A stretch of DNA of 40,261 nt, from assembly GCF_910585845.1 (NCBI RefSeq), contig NZ_CAJUHF010000033.1, positions 1-40,261 on the forward strand, given 5' to 3'. Origin of the DNA: an uncultured Bacteroides sp. GTDB taxonomy: Bacteria; Bacteroidota; Bacteroidia; Bacteroidales; Bacteroidaceae. The notes below the pieces were generated by a model, which was not told where the DNA came from, searched no databases, and saw nothing but the letters and a program-made list of their open reading frames with translations. The position numbers and the translations under genes were made by a program. Shown here in pieces: positions 17,360-24,960 of the stretch; within the stretch, counting starts at the first letter, position 1; the number at the start of each line of letters is the position of its first letter.

Positions 17360-17956
17360 CTAACCTAATAAAAATAGCGCTAACATCAAAAGCAAATACT
17401 CTAACTTCCCACGCAGAATTTTCAACGCCTTATACATATGGGCCTCTACTGTTCGCAACGATATCCCCATCGTCTCAGCAATATCTTTATTCTTCATATC
17501 ATGCAAATAACTGAGTTTGAAGACCATCTTACACTTGTCCGGCAATTCATTGATCGCTTCTGCAAGTCTCTTTCTAAGTTCTCGGTCTTCGATACGCTTC
17601 ACTACATCGTTGCTATCCGGCTGATAAAACTCAATCCTCTTCTTGTGAATCTCAGCCAAAACGGCCTCATAACTGCTCTTGACATCACGATGCTTCAGCA
17701 CATTCAAGGCACGGGTGTACACTGCCCTATACAGGAATGCCTGTATCTGCTCTCCCATCTGTACCGTGTCTTTTCGTCGCCACAGTTCCACAAAAACATC
17801 TTGTACTACGTCTTCCGCCTCTTCTTCGCCCACTATACGCGTGGCATAAAAAAGCAGGTTGGCATAGTACTTATGGAAAAGGAGTTTATAAATATGGTCA
17901 AGGTTCTCACTCATAATCCCATTGTTATATTGTCCGGCATTGCTGCCAGCCTGCAT
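17360..17956 (-). CDS. ECF-type RNA polymerase sigma-70 factor
   Basis: A 198-residue extracytoplasmic-function sigma factor. Region 2 is visible at about 25-90 (YKLLFHKYYANLLFYATRIVG, EEEAEDVVQDVFVELWR). Region 4 with its helix-turn-helix is at about 130-185 (LPDKCKMVFKLSYLHDMKNKD, IAETMGISLRTVEAHMYKAL). A short hydrophobic tail (YLLLMLALFLLG) is typical of Bacteroides PUL ECF factors. Two starts are possible: the ATG at 17956, preceded by AAAGG about 5 bp upstream, or the ATG at 17914, which gives MSENLDHIYK. The second matches the usual family start and would shorten the protein to 184 residues. It probably activates the SusC-like operon. Confidence 0.95.
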   Translation of the reverse strand: MQAGSNAGQYNNGIMSENLDHIYKLLFHKYYANLLFYATRIVGEEEAEDVVQDVFVELWRRKDTVQMGEQIQAFLYRAVYTRALNVLKHRDVKSSYEAVLAEIHKKRIEFYQPDSNDVVKRIEDRELRKRLAEAINELPDKCKMVFKLSYLHDMKNKDIAETMGISLRTVEAHMYKALKILRGKLEYLLLMLALFLLG

Positions 17957-17994
17957 ACTACCTTTTTCATTGTTTCATCATCTTTCCATTATAG

Positions 17995-20226
17995 TCATTC
18001 AGTCGTATACCATGCCTCTGCCGGCTTGTCTCCCATTTCAAATTCGAGAACACTGCCATTCATTATCTGCTCGTGCGTGATATAGCTTTTGTCATAAGGC
18101 TTTCCGTCCATCTTTATGGACCGAATATATATATTCTCTCTGCTGACAGCTGGTGCCAGCACTGTAAATATCTTTCCGTTTGCCAGATGCATCTTCATCT
18201 CGGGATACATAGGAGTGCCTATCTCATATTTCCCACTGATGGGATCTACTGGATAGAACCCCATTGCACTAAATACGTACCAGGCAGACATCTGACCACA
18301 ATCTTCGTTTCCGCATAAGCCGGCAGGCGTGTTCCTATAGAGTTCATGCATCACTTCCGCTGCATATTTCTGTGTCTTCCAAGGTTGCCCGATGGCATTG
18401 AAGAGATAGATGACATGATGGCTCGGTTCATTTCCGTGTGCATACTGCCCGATCATCCCGGTGCTGAATATGGGCAATTCATCATCGGCAGAGGGATTAT
18501 AGGTGAACATACTGTCCAACTTCTGCGCAAACCTGTCTTTGCCTCCAACGAGTTCTATCATACCGTCGACGTCCTGCTGCACCGACCAGAAGTATTGCCA
18601 GCCGTTGCTTTCGCAGATATGCGGAGTGTAGTCGTCAGGGCTGAAACCTGCTATGAAATCCCCCTTGCCGTCGCGAGGCTGCATGAAAGAGGTCTGCGGA
18701 TTGTATACATTCCGGTAGTTTCGGGAACGTTTATAGAACTCATCTGCCGTCGACTTGTCGCGCAGTTTCCCAGCCATGCGGGAGATGCAATAATCATCGT
18801 AGGCGTATTCCAGCGTTTTAGAGAGTGACCAGTTTTCAGAGTTATAATGATCGGTCACATCGTAAGGCACATAACCATATTTCTTATAGAGTCCTATTCC
18901 GCGATATTCGTCCAGATTGGCAGTAGCCACACAAGCTTCCAATGCTTTCTTGGGGTCGAAGTCGCCTATTTTTTTCAGATAGGCATCGACTATGACAGGC
19001 ACGGCATGATAACCTATCATCATGTCCGTCTCACTACCGTAGAAGTTCCACACCGGAAGGCGACCGTTCTGCTCGTAGAAGGCAATGAATGACTTCACCA
19101 TGTCGTTGACGCGTTGTGGCTCGATGTAGGTATAGAGGGGATGGGCGGCACGATAAGTATCCCACAATGAGAAAGTGCTATAATTAGTCCACCCGTCTGC
19201 CTGATGCACTTTCTTGTCGGGGCCATAGTATGCGCCGTCCACATCGCTGTAGATGGTAGGAGCAAGCATGGAATGATAAAGGGCAGTATAGAACTTGACT
19301 TTCTCGTCCCGGTCTTCACACTGAATCTCTACCTTGGCGAGTTGGTCGTTCCATTTCTTACGAACGGCAGAAAGATATTTATCAAAATCATCATCGGGTG
19401 CCTCGGCAGCGAGGTTACGCGCCGCACCTTCCATACTTACACCAGAAATGGCGGTAGTCACCAGAATCTGTTCGGCTGCGGCTGTATGGAAATCGAAACG
19501 GGCAATGGTAGAGATGCCTATGCGGCAACCGTCTCTCTCTACGGCGGCAGTGTCTATATGCACGGCTGCGAAGGGACGGGAGAAGCGAGTGCGGAAATAG
19601 ATGTGCTGATCGCGCGCCCAGCCATCAGAGAAGCGATAGCCTTGGATGGTCACAGAATCCACTACCTCGATGTGGGTGTCATTAGTGAAGTCCCAGTTCA
19701 TGGCTTTTCGCAGATTAAGAAAGATGGCTGCATCGGCTTCGGGAAAAGTGTACCGCTGGATGCCACAGCGATCAGTGGCGGTTAGTTCTACGTTGATGTC
19801 ATAATCCTTCAGACGGACTTGATAGTAGCCTGCACTTGCCGATTCGTCAGCATGCGAAAAAAGGGAATGGATGCCCAAAGGTGCTTCCGCTTCTTTATAA
19901 GGTAGTGTAACAGGCATGAAAGAGATGTCATAAAGATCACCAGCACCCGTGCCCGAAAGGTGGGTATGACTGAACCCGGCAATGGTGCTATCGGGATAGA
20001 AATAACCGGAAATACGATCCCACCCCGGCAGTCCGTTGTCGGGGCTTAGCTGCACCATGCCAAACGGGGCCTGCGCACCGGGATAGGTATTGCCGGTGAA
20101 GTCGGTACCGATGAAGGGGTTGACATACTCTGCATAAGAGGTCTCACCGACATTGGTTTGTCGGGAAACACAAGACAAAAGGGAAAAAAGAGTTGCGAAT
20201 AAACAACAAAATTTCAATACGTTCAT
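17995..20226 (-). CDS. GH92 alpha-mannosidase, lipoprotein
   Basis: A 743-residue GH92 exo-alpha-mannosidase. The lipoprotein signal ends in SLLSC (Cys 19) followed by VSRQT, which lacks acidic export residues, so periplasm-facing. It has an intact GH92 N-terminal motif (YVNPFIGTDFTGNTYPGAQA), general acid in HGNEPSHH (Glu about 600) and base Asp about 642 in GNEDCGQ. It is the first gene of the PUL, 38 bp upstream of the ECF sigma gene, so it shares the regulatory transcript and may provide basal trimming before induction. It is clearly a different paralogue from the other two GH92 genes here. Linkage preference (alpha-1,2 versus alpha-1,3/1,6) cannot be told from the motifs. Confidence 0.95.
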   Translation of the reverse strand: MNVLKFCCLFATLFSLLSCVSRQTNVGETSYAEYVNPFIGTDFTGNTYPGAQAPFGMVQLSPDNGLPGWDRISGYFYPDSTIAGFSHTHLSGTGAGDLYDISFMPVTLPYKEAEAPLGIHSLFSHADESASAGYYQVRLKDYDINVELTATDRCGIQRYTFPEADAAIFLNLRKAMNWDFTNDTHIEVVDSVTIQGYRFSDGWARDQHIYFRTRFSRPFAAVHIDTAAVERDGCRIGISTIARFDFHTAAAEQILVTTAISGVSMEGAARNLAAEAPDDDFDKYLSAVRKKWNDQLAKVEIQCEDRDEKVKFYTALYHSMLAPTIYSDVDGAYYGPDKKVHQADGWTNYSTFSLWDTYRAAHPLYTYIEPQRVNDMVKSFIAFYEQNGRLPVWNFYGSETDMMIGYHAVPVIVDAYLKKIGDFDPKKALEACVATANLDEYRGIGLYKKYGYVPYDVTDHYNSENWSLSKTLEYAYDDYCISRMAGKLRDKSTADEFYKRSRNYRNVYNPQTSFMQPRDGKGDFIAGFSPDDYTPHICESNGWQYFWSVQQDVDGMIELVGGKDRFAQKLDSMFTYNPSADDELPIFSTGMIGQYAHGNEPSHHVIYLFNAIGQPWKTQKYAAEVMHELYRNTPAGLCGNEDCGQMSAWYVFSAMGFYPVDPISGKYEIGTPMYPEMKMHLANGKIFTVLAPAVSRENIYIRSIKMDGKPYDKSYITHEQIMNGSVLEFEMGDKPAEAWYTTE

Positions 20227-20452
20227 AATATCACATAGTTAACACGTTTATTGAAACAACCCAATCTCGGAAAACACTTACTGCCTGCCCGCATTTCTGC
20301 TATTTTTCTGCCGAGACGGAACGGAGGAAGAGATTTTCCACTACCTTAAATTATATAAAGCAATCTATAATCGCTCCGGACGGGACAAATTCTAAAGCAT
20401 AAGAAAAGAGACTTTTAACTATCTTTTTTCTGCGAGAAACATTTCCTGCGAA

Positions 20453-20460
20453 CAAATATA
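20453..20460 (-). promoter_or_regulatory. Possible -7 element for the PUL upstream unit
   Basis: The plus strand reads CAAATATA, i.e. TATATTTG on the minus strand, a match to the Bacteroides TAnnTTTG -7 element. No good -33 TTTG is present at the usual distance, and the leader to the GH92 start would be about 220 nt. Low confidence. Confidence 0.3.
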
Positions 20461-20598
20461 GTACAAATATCTGATAATGTCCTAATTTCCGCGAAATAGT
20501 TATCAATCAGCCACAGCTTTCTCCTTTACAATGAAAAAGCCGTGGGTGATAATAGTACTTTTTATTGGAAGCATAGAAGTTCTACATCCGATTTGCAC

Positions 20599-20606
20599 TA
20601 TCTTTG
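20599..20606 (+). promoter_or_regulatory. -7 promoter element TATCTTTG
   Basis: Perfect TAnnTTTG match 16 bp before the ATG at 20622, implying a very short 5' leader of about 10 nt. A clear -33 TTTG at 18-22 bp spacing is missing. Confidence 0.6.
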
Positions 20607-20621
20607 CAGCAAAAAGCAACC

Positions 20622-22553
20622 ATGAGTTACTCTACTTACCTCTTCGACTTCGATTACACACTTGCAGATTCTTCCCGAGGCATCGTTACCTGCTTCCGCC
20701 TGGTGCTCGACCGACACGGTTATTCCGGCATAACTGATGAAGCCATCAAGCGAACCATAGGTAAGACATTGGAGGAATCGTTTTCCATCCTGACCGGCGT
20801 AACGGATGCAACTCGATTAGAGAGTTTCAAAAATGAATACCGAAAAGAGGCCGACACGCATATGACGATAAATACAGTACTCTTTCTGGAAACCAAATCC
20901 GTACTGCTTGCCCTGAAAGACGCCGGCGCCTCCATCGGCATCATCTCCACCAAATACCGTTTTCGAATCAAAGAACTGGTTGACCAGCATTTCCCCAGCA
21001 ACTTCTTCGACATCATTGTGGGCGGAGAAGATGTAAAAAGCGCCAAACCTTCGCCCGAAGGAGTCTTGCTCGCCCTGAAAGAGCTGCATGCCAGCAAGGC
21101 AGAGACACTCTACATAGGCGACAGCACCGTGGATGCCGCCACAGCAAAAGCCGCCGGAGTCAGCTTTGCCGGAGTGACGCACGGGGTAACTACTGCCGAA
21201 GAGCTGAGTAAATATCCGTACTGGAAGATCATGAACTCATTAGAAGAACTACTGACCAACAACGTGCCGACAAAGCAGAACGAACCGCCTACTGACGAAG
21301 CAACGGGGGTGTCGAACACCGGTTACCTTGCCGCTCCGCACGAGAAGAAGAGGGTAAGCATCTGGCAAGCAATGCTCCTAATCCTGTTATTATGGCTCTC
21401 CTTCGAGGAGGAGGAAGAAAGTTATATCTTTCTATGTACCACGCTGCTGTTTTTCTGGCATCTCCTCACCACACGACGGATGATTCCTCGACGCTTGTCA
21501 GCCCTCATCTCGCCTTGGTGGTTACCTGTCAGGATACGCTTACGGAGTATACATATCAAGATGATACAAGGAAAACAAGTACCGATTGCCTACGAAGGAA
21601 GCAGTACTTGCCTGAATTGCGGAACCGTCTACACTGGAAGCTACTGCAATCGTTGCGGACAAAGCCGGAAAGTTACCCGCTATCGGCTCAGCAATGCTTT
21701 TAAGAACATCCTGGGAGGCTTTACCAATATCGACAACGGCTTCGGCCGCACATTGCTCGACCTACTCTATCGGCCGGGATACATGATCAAGGATTTCATC
21801 GCCGGCAAACGGGTAATGTATTTCCGTCCTTTCCAAACCTTGTTCGTACTGGCAGCCCTTTACATCATGGTTGTACAATTAGTGGATCCCGAAGCGTTAA
21901 ACTCGTCGACCGGCTCTAAGCAAGAGGCGATTGATATCTTAGAACTGTTGCAAACCGAGTTTGACAAGAAGCAAACCGCACTGCAAAAGGACAGCATAAA
22001 ATTGTCCGACATCGCCATCCGAACAGATCAAGAAGAGTCGTCCAATACCATCAACAGACTTATAAAGAATACCCTCTCAACAACCGACAAAATTGAGAGC
22101 AGTGTACAACGTTATCCTTTCTTTCAGAAAGTATGGAACCTGCTACTCAGCTGGGCACACGGCAACAAGGCTTTCCGCATCATTGCCACGTTACCCCTTT
22201 TCGCATTGGCAACATTCATGGCTTTCTGGAGCAGAAAGGAAAAGAAGCGGTACAACCTCACTGAACATATTTTCATACAGACTTACATCGCTTGCCAAGT
22301 ACTTCTGCTCAGTATCGTCGTGCTCCCGTTCAATGGCTGTGCGGCGGTTGACGAACTGTATGAATTACCACTATCAATGATTTTCGTGCTATTCTGCTGG
22401 GATTACAAGCAGTTATACAGATGCACCTGGTGGAAAAGTTTCTGGCACACGCTACTCATGTTCTTTTATAGCCTGATCCTGCTGATACTCTTCGCCGTGC
22501 TTGTGTTAGGTCTGGTGATTACGTTTGCTTATATAGCGGGGGTCATCTTATAA
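20622..22553 (+). CDS. HAD phosphatase fused to DUF3667 zinc-ribbon membrane protein
   Basis: A 643-residue fusion; the ATG at 20622 gives the natural HAD start MSYSTYLFDFDYTLADS. Residues 1-215 form a phosphoglycolate-phosphatase-like HAD domain: motif I DFDYT (Asp 9, Asp 11), motif II IISTKYR, Lys in SAKPSPE, and motif IV YIGDSTVDA. After a polar linker comes a hydrophobic pair of segments (about 247-285), then a CxxC-x8-CxxC zinc ribbon (Cys about 330, 333, 342, 345). A DUF3667-type body follows (NAFKNILGGFTNIDNGFGRTL, YRPGYMIKDFIAGKRV) with further membrane segments to the C-terminus. The likely role is a phosphatase anchored to the inner membrane. Substrate and DUF3667 function are unknown. 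The reading frame is continuous, so the fusion is not an annotation artefact. Confidence 0.85.
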   Translation: MSYSTYLFDFDYTLADSSRGIVTCFRLVLDRHGYSGITDEAIKRTIGKTLEESFSILTGVTDATRLESFKNEYRKEADTHMTINTVLFLETKSVLLALKDAGASIGIISTKYRFRIKELVDQHFPSNFFDIIVGGEDVKSAKPSPEGVLLALKELHASKAETLYIGDSTVDAATAKAAGVSFAGVTHGVTTAEELSKYPYWKIMNSLEELLTNNVPTKQNEPPTDEATGVSNTGYLAAPHEKKRVSIWQAMLLILLLWLSFEEEEESYIFLCTTLLFFWHLLTTRRMIPRRLSALISPWWLPVRIRLRSIHIKMIQGKQVPIAYEGSSTCLNCGTVYTGSYCNRCGQSRKVTRYRLSNAFKNILGGFTNIDNGFGRTLLDLLYRPGYMIKDFIAGKRVMYFRPFQTLFVLAALYIMVVQLVDPEALNSSTGSKQEAIDILELLQTEFDKKQTALQKDSIKLSDIAIRTDQEESSNTINRLIKNTLSTTDKIESSVQRYPFFQKVWNLLLSWAHGNKAFRIIATLPLFALATFMAFWSRKEKKRYNLTEHIFIQTYIACQVLLLSIVVLPFNGCAAVDELYELPLSMIFVLFCWDYKQLYRCTWWKSFWHTLLMFFYSLILLILFAVLVLGLVITFAYIAGVIL

Positions 22554-22742
22554 ATAGGTACTCCGGTCTTGTTTTCGTTTTCATTTTGGCATTTTACATT
22601 TTCTGCACATCGAGGATAAGATATTTCCGCCCGTAATTGGCTACAAGGCAATAAACAAGCCACTGTATCCCCAAGGTCAACCGCCCTCCGGCAAGCAAAC
22701 AATAGAAAATCAACAACTCTGCCCTAAATAAAAAGAAAAACA
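22554..22742. other. Intergenic region before the rplU promoter
   Basis: Part of a 313-bp gap between the HAD-DUF3667 gene and rplU. No ORF, hairpin terminator or repeat was recognised here; the promoter and structured leader of rplU occupy the rest of the gap. Confidence 0.5.
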
Positions 22743-22774
22743 TTTGCCCGTTCCGAAAAAAAGGAGTACTTTTG
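22743..22774 (+). promoter_or_regulatory. rplU-rpmA promoter
   Basis: -33 TTTG at 22743-22746 and -7 TACTTTTG (TAnnTTTG) at 22767-22774 with a 20-bp spacer, the standard Bacteroides sigma-ABfr layout. Transcription would start near 22781, giving an 86-nt leader. Confidence 0.8.
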
Positions 22775-22785
22775 TGCCCGATTAT

Positions 22786-22839
22786 TCCGCACCGGGTTCG
22801 ACAAAGTGTTTTCTAAGCGATTAGGAGCCACCCGACGGA
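22786..22839 (+). promoter_or_regulatory. Structured 5' leader of rplU (candidate autoregulatory element)
   Basis: TCCG (22786-22789) pairs with CGGA (22836-22839). CGGGT (22793-22797) pairs with ACCCG (22830-22834). Together they form a stem with an asymmetric internal loop (CAC against A) and a 32-nt apical region. It lies between the predicted transcription start and the L21 start codon, where r-protein operons often carry an autogenous control structure. The function is inferred only. Confidence 0.45.
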
Positions 22840-22866
22840 GCTAACTTATAGAATTATATATAAGAA

Positions 22867-23184
22867 ATGTACGCAATTGTAGAAATCAACGGCCAACAAT
22901 TCAAAGCAGAGGCCGGAAAGAAGCTGTTTGTACACCACATTCAGAACGCAGAAAACGGTGCAACAGTAGAGTTTGACAAAGTTCTCTTGGTAGACAAAGA
23001 CGGTAACATCACTGTAGGTGCTCCTACCGTAGAAGGCGCAAAAGTTGTTTGCCAGATTGTTTCAAGCCTGGTAAAAGGTGACAAAGTCCTTGTTTTCCAC
23101 AAGAAAAGAAGAAAAGGATACCGCAAACTGAACGGTCACCGTCAACAGTTCACAGAGTTAACAATCACAGAAGTAGTAGCTTAA
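22867..23184 (+). CDS. rplU: 50S ribosomal protein L21
   Basis: A 105-residue full-length bL21. Characteristic start MYAIVEINGQQFKAEAGKKL and C-terminal block KRRKGYRKLNGHRQQFTELT. It binds 23S rRNA in the large subunit. It is first in a two-gene operon with rpmA (25-bp gap), the usual bacterial arrangement, and has its own promoter and a structured leader. Confidence 0.99.
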   Translation: MYAIVEINGQQFKAEAGKKLFVHHIQNAENGATVEFDKVLLVDKDGNITVGAPTVEGAKVVCQIVSSLVKGDKVLVFHKKRRKGYRKLNGHRQQFTELTITEVVA

Positions 23185-23209
23185 TCAATTAAAAAAACAG
23201 TAAGAAGAA

Positions 23210-23479
23210 ATGGCACATAAAAAAGGTGTCGGTAGTTCTAAGAACGGCCGCGAATCAGCAAGTAAGAGATTAGGCGTTAAGATATTTGGTGGCGAAGCTT
23301 GCAAAGCAGGCAACATCATCGTTCGTCAAAGAGGTACTGAATTCCATCCGGGAAACAACATTGGTATGGGTAAGGACCACACTCTTTTCGCTTTAGTAGA
23401 CGGAACTGTACAGTTCAAAGTAACTCGTGAAGACAGACGTTACGTATCTGTAATCCCCGCTGAAAGCGCAGAAGCGTAA
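23210..23479 (+). CDS. rpmA: 50S ribosomal protein L27
   Basis: An 89-residue bL27. MAHKKGVGSSKNGRESASKR begins directly with the tail that reaches the peptidyl-transferase centre. There is no Firmicutes-type N-terminal extension needing cleavage. Conserved RQRGTEFHPGNNIGMGKDHTL follows. It is second gene of the rplU-rpmA operon and is followed by a strong terminator. Confidence 0.99.
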   Translation: MAHKKGVGSSKNGRESASKRLGVKIFGGEACKAGNIIVRQRGTEFHPGNNIGMGKDHTLFALVDGTVQFKVTREDRRYVSVIPAESAEA

Positions 23480-23502
23480 GTATTCCGAACAAAGAAATTG
23501 AG

Positions 23503-23544
23503 AAGAGGGATGTCATCCGCACGAATGGCATCCCTCTTTCTTTT
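23503..23544 (+). terminator. Rho-independent terminator of rplU-rpmA
   Basis: A 14-bp stem (23503-23516 with 23525-23538, one G-T pair), loop CCGCACGA, then a TCTTTT tract. It lies 24 bp after the rpmA stop codon. Confidence 0.92.
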
Positions 23545-23711
23545 ACAGCACAAAGCAAGTATTACATAACAACTCCCCAATAACAATTTGATAAATACCG
23601 AGACGCCCCTTTTATCAATCTTATGCTAAAAACAAATTTCATTCTATAACTTAATTGGGAGGAAAAACTAAAAAAACAAAGAAATAAAAGACAACAAATC
23701 ATTTTTATTAA

Positions 23712-23719
23712 TACATTTG
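23712..23719 (+). promoter_or_regulatory. Possible -7 element TACATTTG
   Basis: Matches TAnnTTTG, 36 bp before the ATG of the decayed lipoprotein gene. No -33 TTTG at proper spacing. Confidence 0.4.
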
Positions 23720-23754
23720 CCCCGATCATTTACAACTTATAACAAAGAAAACTT

Positions 23755-24211
23755 ATGAGACAATTATTATTTCCTATTTTTTTCTTGTACTCGTATTAAG
23801 TTCATGTACAAACAATGAAGAAAATGGCACAACAAACTGGAGGCTTGCTTCATAGACAGTTTTATTCCTAATGATATCAGGTTCTTTTCTCAGGCTCCAG
23901 TAGTCACAGAAGAAGAAGCCTATGAAGAACTCTACATGGTACAGACTATAGCCGCACAATCAAGTATTGAAGAAATGATTGAAGTCACAAAAACACTTAC
24001 AGGAATACAGGATACATCAGATTTTTACTTCCTAAAGCAATATGTTACGAATATCAATGATATAAATAACAAAGAACTCATAAGAGAATTTACTATCAAT
24101 ATCAACAATAAAATAGACAAATCCTCCCTTTCCCAGGAGAGAGCCGATGATTTAAAAACAATGATAGCAATATCAGAAAACAGTTTTTCATTATGGAAGA
24201 TGACAGAGTAA
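23755..24211 (+). pseudogene. Frameshifted small lipoprotein gene
   Basis: The ATG at 23755 opens MRQLLFPIFF but stops at once (TAA at 23797). Adding one T to the seven-T run at 23777-23783 restores a signal peptide with lipobox (LVLVLSSC) and then NNEENG. A second single-base loss, somewhere in 23816-23849, is needed to join this to the long frame CFIDSFIPNDIRFFSQ... that runs to the stop at 24209-24211 and ends LWKMTE. Repaired, it would be a lipoprotein of about 150 residues with a helical, acidic body and no recognised domain. Either a true pseudogene or sequencing errors. Its last 19 bp overlap the next gene, suggesting former translational coupling. Confidence 0.6.
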
Positions 24212-24849
24212 TAAGCCATAAGACAGCTGTTTTACGCATTTTGTTATTGTTTGCAAGCTGTTTTGGATATTTATATCCGATGTGTGCGCAGGTTCTTGCA
24301 AACAGTATTCCTAACGAAAAAATTCGAGCATTCACCTACAACATTGGTTTTACAGGCACCTTCAACCGTTCAACCAATGGAGAATCGGCATGGCAAACCG
24401 GGGACAGTAAGGATGCAGTCGGCTTTATAAACACACTGCAATACATCTATTTTCCCCCGAAAAACAACATGGGTTACGGTATCCACCTGTATAATTATAC
24501 ACGAAATAAAAAACACGATATGGACAACGACTATTTAAAGGAACGGATAAACATTTCCTACATAGCTCCTCAGTTCATGTACTTAAAACGAAAAACGGCC
24601 TTCAAACAGTGTTTCACCACCATCGGAGGAGGCATTGGATATGTATATTACGACAGCAAAGAAAAATTACCCTCCGGAAAGAACTGCAAAGCCAAATCTT
24701 CAAGCTTTGGGGTTCATGCAAACATTGGATACGAATATCAGTTCGCCAAATATTGGGGAGCTAGAGTAGAAGTTGGCTGTTTATATTCTCCCATCAAACA
24801 GGAATATTCGTTGGATATTTCTGTTTGGATATATTCTCCAAGAGGATGA
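24193..24849 (+). CDS. Putative outer-membrane beta-barrel protein, hypothetical
   Basis: A 218-residue protein of unknown function. An N-terminal hydrophobic signal (AVLRILLLFASCFGYLYPMCAQ) is followed by alternating aromatic/glycine-rich strands: FTYNIGFTGTFN, YGIHLYNYTR, FTTIGGGIGYVYYDS, FGVHANIGYEYQFAKYWGARVEVG. These are typical of small 8-stranded outer-membrane barrels. The C-terminus ends VWIYSPRG rather than with the expected final strand and terminal Phe/Tyr, so the last strand may be lost. It overlaps the preceding frameshifted lipoprotein gene by 19 bp in another frame. The pair may be a decaying unit. Confidence 0.6.
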   Translation: MEDDRVISHKTAVLRILLLFASCFGYLYPMCAQVLANSIPNEKIRAFTYNIGFTGTFNRSTNGESAWQTGDSKDAVGFINTLQYIYFPPKNNMGYGIHLYNYTRNKKHDMDNDYLKERINISYIAPQFMYLKRKTAFKQCFTTIGGGIGYVYYDSKEKLPSGKNCKAKSSSFGVHANIGYEYQFAKYWGARVEVGCLYSPIKQEYSLDISVWIYSPRG

Positions 24850-24887
24850 TACAATCTCCCCCATACTAAAAATAAGCAACCTTCTTC

Positions 24888-24918
24888 TTTGTATTCCTTC
24901 TGATTTACACTATCTTTG
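24888..24918 (+). promoter_or_regulatory. serS promoter
   Basis: -33 TTTG at 24888-24891 and -7 TATCTTTG at 24911-24918, with a 19-bp spacer; it lies about 43 bp before the ATG at 24961. Confidence 0.8.
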
Positions 24919-24960
24919 TACTCTCAAAATAAGATTTTAATCATAACGAAGTATCAAGAT

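Larger units (their letters stand above)
20227..20621. other. 395-bp divergent intergenic region
   Basis: Separates the leftward PUL from the rightward HAD-DUF3667 gene. It holds a possible leftward -7 element, the rightward promoter, and an imperfect hairpin at about 20512-20547 (CCAC-A-GCTTT pairing with AAAGC-C-GTGG) lacking a T tract. I saw no convincing ORF. Long A/T-rich stretches are present. Confidence 0.6.

Noticed and set aside
20512..20547. Hairpin as a terminator in the divergent region
   Set aside because: No T tract on either strand, imperfect stem, and no gene reads into it from either side.
23936..24211. Independent 91-residue gene
   Set aside because: The open frame extends upstream of this ATG with sensible sequence, and a lipoprotein signal in other frames precedes it; it is better described as the 3' part of a frameshifted gene.
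24916..24960. Upstream start for serS
   Set aside because: It overlaps the predicted -7 promoter element and adds a non-conserved extension; the ATG at 24961 is the family start.
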